Below, piece by piece: positions 8,725-12,177 of a stretch of 12,177 bases of DNA. Position 1 is the first letter of the stretch. Each line of letters starts with the position of its first letter. Where the stretch lies: NCBI GenBank assembly GCA_019693395.1, contig JAAMXP010000580.1, positions 1 through 12,177 of the forward strand, in the 5' to 3' direction. Source of the DNA: Ettlia oleoabundans. Lineage: Eukaryota > Chlorophyta > Chlorophyceae > Chlamydomonadales. The position numbers were made by a program, and so were the translations under genes. The notes under the pieces were generated by a model. It did not search any database. It saw only the letters and a list, made by a program, of their open reading frames with translations, and had not been told where the DNA came from.

Positions 8725-11700
8725 ATGGTCAGCAGCAAACACGAGAAGAGTTCGACGTTCCTCGTATCGGTCGACAAGGCCCAGGTGGGGTGTTGGCAGG
8801 TCCCCGCGGCGCTCTTGCCTCCGGCGATCAGTGGGCGGTGCTCGCCTCCCCTCCTGCTGCGCACCATACGCAGCGCAGGAGGACGTGAGCTGCTGCAACA
8901 CGGCCTGCAAGGCCGTCGATCGCTGATCCCTTCAATGGCGGGTCGGCGGGGTGCAGCGCCAGATGTGCAGCGGCTAGTTGCAGTGCTTCTGTGGTAACTG
9001 TCAGGGCTGTAGGGGTGAGCTGGGGAGGCAGTAAATGGTCCAATCACGAAACTGCAGCCGGCCATCAGCAGCAGCTTGGCGGTCTTCACGAAGGCGGGCT
9101 CCGCTGCAGTCTTGCACAAGTGCAGCCCAGTTTTGGTGCTATGCCATCCGTGCTGTTCCCCTCGAAGTGCTGTCTGCAGGTTTCCCAAAATGAGATCCGA
9201 GAGGCCCTGGAGTCTAGTGATGAGGACGCCAAGGTGGAGGCGATGCAGAAGGCGATCACCGCCATCCTGGCGGGCGAACAGTTCCCTGCCCTGTTCATCA
9301 CAATAGTGCGCTATGTGTTGCCAAGCGAGAACCACATGGTGCAAAAACTGCTGCTTCTTTACCTGGTGAGCCTATAAGTCAGGACAGTGGCGTTGTTGGT
9401 TCAAAGCCAGGCAGTACCTCTGGGACGTGCTGTTGCATGCCACCACTGATTCATGCCAGGTGGTGCTACCGTAGTACTGTTCAATGTAGGGAGCCGTACT
9501 ACAAGGATGCTGTAGGTGGCGTTGCAGGTGCTCTCTGTACAGATTGCTGTCAAGCTAAAGCCCAAAGTGCCTATGCATCCCTGCAGGAGACGATTGAAAA
9601 GACAGATGCGCAGGGCAAGCTGCTGCCTGAGATGATCCTGATCTGTCAGAACCTGCGCAACAACCTGCAGCACCCCAATGAGTACATCCGGGGTGTCACC
9701 CTGCGTTTCCTGTGCCGCATACACGAGGAGGAACTTTTGGAGCCACTGGTGCCCTCAGGCGCGTGGCAGGGCAGGCCAATGGGCCCGTAAACAGGGGGAT
9801 GACATAATTGAAGGGGTGTTTGCAGGGTGACCGGCAAGCGCTGTTCTTTGGGGGGTGCTGGTTGAGTAGTAAATAGGTGACCTAGCTTGTGCTGTTGTTA
9901 ATTGATGGGAGTGCATGTCAATTCCAGAAGCCATCATTGGGTTACACAGGTCGGTTATGCTTGCGCCTTTGGCGTTCCCTTGTGTTACTGCAGTGATAGC
10001 CAACCTCGAGCACCGCCACTCGTACGTGCGCAAGAATGCTGTGCTGGCGCTGGCTGCCATCTACAAGCTGCCCAAGGGAGAGCTGCTGGTGCCAGATGCG
10101 CCCGAGCTGGTGGAGCGCATGCTGCAAAACGAGCAGGTGCGGCCTGCTAGCTTTGCATGCATGGGTTGAAATGTTGGCAATATGGTGCACTTTGCATTTG
10201 CAATGGTATGGGCAGGATGGGGTGCACGTGTGAGATGGTTATGTCTGTCTAGGCTGTGGGCTCAAATGCTCTCCTGGCCAAGGGCGCTACAAGTTGCCCG
10301 CTGGACTTCGTCGAGCTGCCTGGCCTGCATTCCAGCAAAGGCATTCCACATGTCATGCACTTGCATTTGAGGAAGCCTGCCCCCGCTCCCCACCACATTC
10401 ACAAACACATCACCAGAATCACACGCCCGCAAGCCTTCTTCCGCGGCCCTCATTGCACATTTGCAGGACTTGAGCACGCGGCGCAATGCCTTCGTCATGC
10501 TTGCCGAGCACGCACAGGAGAGGGCGGTGGCATATCTATTCCAGCAGATAGACCGCGTGGCGGACTGGGGGGACATCCTGCAGATTGCAGTGCTGGACCT
10601 CATTAGGAAGGTCGGTGAGATGGGCAGAGGTCGTGGGTAGATGTAGTTTATTAGGTCACTCGGTGCGTGATGTGATTTGGAGATGGGGTTTGCTGCTGGA
10701 ATGTGAGGCAGGTCCGGCTCAAGTATCCTTGCAAACCTAGCCATGGTCGCAGCGCGAGGCGGGTCAAGGGAACCTGATGCCTGGTGCTTGTTGAACTAGA
10801 CCTGCGGCATCCATTAGGGGGCACACGCACCCCCATTATTTGGAGCTGACAATCTTACAACCACCTCCCTTGACGGCTTTCGCCGGTGCAGGTCTGCCGC
10901 ACCAGCCCCGAGCAGAAGGGCAAGTACATCAAGATCATTCTGGCGCTACTGCAGAGCCGCTCCACAGCTGTGATGTACGAGTGCGCCGTCACCCTGGTCT
11001 CACTCTCCTCAGCGCCCACCGCTGTGCGTGCGGCAGCCAACTGCTTCTGCCAGCTGCTGGTCAGCCACAGCGACAACAATGTCAAGCTCATAGTGCTGGA
11101 CAGGCTGCAGGTGCGGGGTGGCTGGTTGAGCCGCTGTACTTGCGCGCGAGGGGTGGCAGGGTGGTGTGGGTGGGTGGGGGCGGGGACCGGGGCACGCGCC
11201 CGGACATTGTCTTGCGAGAGATGAGGTGCAAAGTGGGTCGATTTGGCCAGCTGGCGCTGGAATGGGCGTACAGAGCAGGTTGGCAAGGATGTGCACCAGG
11301 AGGAGCATCATGCTGCTGCAGCTGCCTGGCCACCCTGCTGCTGTTCATTGGCTGATGTGCAGGAGCTCAAGGACCGCCACCGCGATGTGATGCGTGAGCT
11401 GCTGATGGATGTGCTTCGTGCGCTGTCAGCACCCAACCTGGACATCCGGCGCAAGGCTCTGGGGATTGCGCTGGACCTCATTGATGCACGCAACATAGAC
11501 GAGGTGAATGGGTAGTGCGGGTCGTGCGGCTGTATGGGTGCTATGCATGCCAGCATTTTGCCCGCTGATTTTCTCAATGCCGTTAGTTTGGTCAGAAAGT
11601 TGATCACAGTCAGAATAGCAGCACCCACCCTACTGCCATCTGACCCTGCATGCCGGCCGGTTTAGTGTGCTGCCCTGTTCACATCGCCACCACCAGCCCT

Positions 11701-12177
11701 CCCTGTATCCTGCAGGTCGTGGGTGTGCTGAAGAAGGAGGCCATGAAAACGCAAAGCCGGGAACTGGAAAAGGGCGCGGAGTACAGGCAGCTGCTCGTGC
11801 AGGTAGGGAGTTGCCTCCTGCCTGTTTGGTGCGAATGGGTTGCAAGGTTGTTGTCTGGCAACCAGTCTCAGTCCTTGTGCCTCATACCAACACGGATGGC
11901 TTTACGTGCACCTGCCCCAAGTGGATTCGTTGTTGATTGCCAAACTGCTCCGTTATCTTTGCAGGCCATCCATACCTGCGCTGTGCGGTTCCCCGATGTT
12001 GCCGCCTCTGTGCTGCACCTCCTCTGTGATTTCCTATCAGACACCAACACAGCCTCAGCACTGGACGTCATCTTCTTCATCAGAGAAATCATCGAGGTGA
12101 GTCAGCGGGTGGGAACAGCCAGGCAGAGAAGTGCAGCAGCCACAAGTGGTTTACATGTAGGGTTATGCATCTGGCTG
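8725..12177 (+). CDS. COPB1: Coatomer subunit beta (beta-COP), N-terminal 428 residues (gene runs off the right edge)
   Basis: Subunit of the COPI coat, which drives Golgi-to-ER and intra-Golgi vesicle transport on the cytosolic face of membranes. Exons: 8725-8784, 9180-9365, 9587-9758, 9994-10136, 10467-10610, 10892-11110, 11363-11503, 11716-11802, 11965-12096. All phases agree, and intron 9 opens GTGAGT at 12097. The adaptin-like HEAT-repeat trunk is clear: [20 protein letters not shown] (exon 2), [19 protein letters not shown] (100-118), [15 protein letters not shown] (143-157), [32 protein letters not shown] (272-285), [13 protein letters not shown] (295-307), [12 protein letters not shown] (330-341), LKKEAMKTQ and [10 protein letters not shown]. 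The usual length is about 950 residues, so about 45% is present; the appendage half lies outside. The ATG has a good context (GCAGCCATGG), and [11 protein letters not shown] matches the short plant N terminus. Intron 3 appears to be GC-AG. Confidence 0.95.
9759..9993 (+). other. Probable GC-AG intron 3 of beta-COP
   Basis: Exon 3 ends CCC TCA G and the intron starts GCGCGT; exon 4 starts TG ATA GCC after ACTGCAG. The joined protein, [15 protein letters not shown], matches family members such as plant EPLTPSVLQNLEHRH residue for residue in spacing. Nearby GT dinucleotides either shift the frame or delete conserved residues. Unlike GNL2 intron 1, the donor lacks the GCAAGT consensus. Confidence 0.72.
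11159..11192 (+). other. Predicted G-quadruplex motif in intron 6 of beta-COP
   Basis: Six G runs of three to five bases (11159-11161, 11168-11170, 11172-11174, 11176-11180, 11182-11185, 11189-11192) with loops of one to six bases lie on the coding strand, starting 48 bases after the GTGCGG donor. Several overlapping four-run combinations satisfy G3+N1-7. Confidence 0.65.

Noticed and set aside
8511..9344. 277-residue minus-strand reading frame across beta-COP exons 1-2
   Set aside because: It is antisense to conserved beta-COP exon 2 and its donor and acceptor sites, and has no recognisable motif.

Overview
The window is a piece of a nuclear genome from a green alga, most likely a core chlorophyte; I do not name a species. 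The evidence is dense short introns (158-395 bases), 19 of 21 GT donors reading GTG, 16 of 21 acceptors reading TGCAG, TGTAA-type poly(A) signals, and a nuclear gene for a plastid ribosomal protein with an N-terminal transit-peptide-like extension. One undetermined base (N) lies at 3408, as in a draft assembly. All gene models below were built by joining conserved protein segments across splice sites whose phases agree.

There are four protein genes in alternating orientation. On the minus strand, 1030 down past position 1 holds the first two exons of a transportin-3/MOS14-type importin-beta (SR-protein import receptor). On the plus strand, 1568-5737 holds a complete ten-exon gene for the nucleolar GTPase NUG2/GNL2/Nog2 (680 residues by my model), which acts in 60S ribosome maturation. 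On the minus strand, 7235-6079 holds a complete four-exon gene for plastid ribosomal protein S10 (uS10c, 170 residues). On the plus strand, 8725 to beyond the right edge holds the first nine exons (428 residues) of coatomer subunit beta (beta-COP).

The layout is divergent (1031-1567), convergent (5738-6078), then divergent again (7236-8724). The convergent region carries a near-perfect palindrome that puts a TGTAA poly(A) signal on both strands. The 1.5 kb divergent region has no recognisable gene, but holds three 12-bp palindromes and short direct repeats.

The genes are housekeeping functions (nuclear import, ribosome assembly, plastid translation, Golgi transport) and do not form a pathway. 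I see no RNA gene, mobile element, CRISPR array, defence system or novel multi-gene system. The notable points concern gene structure: a 12-base terminal coding exon in the S10 gene, two GC-AG introns, a possible shared bidirectional poly(A) signal, and G-quadruplex motifs just inside two introns.
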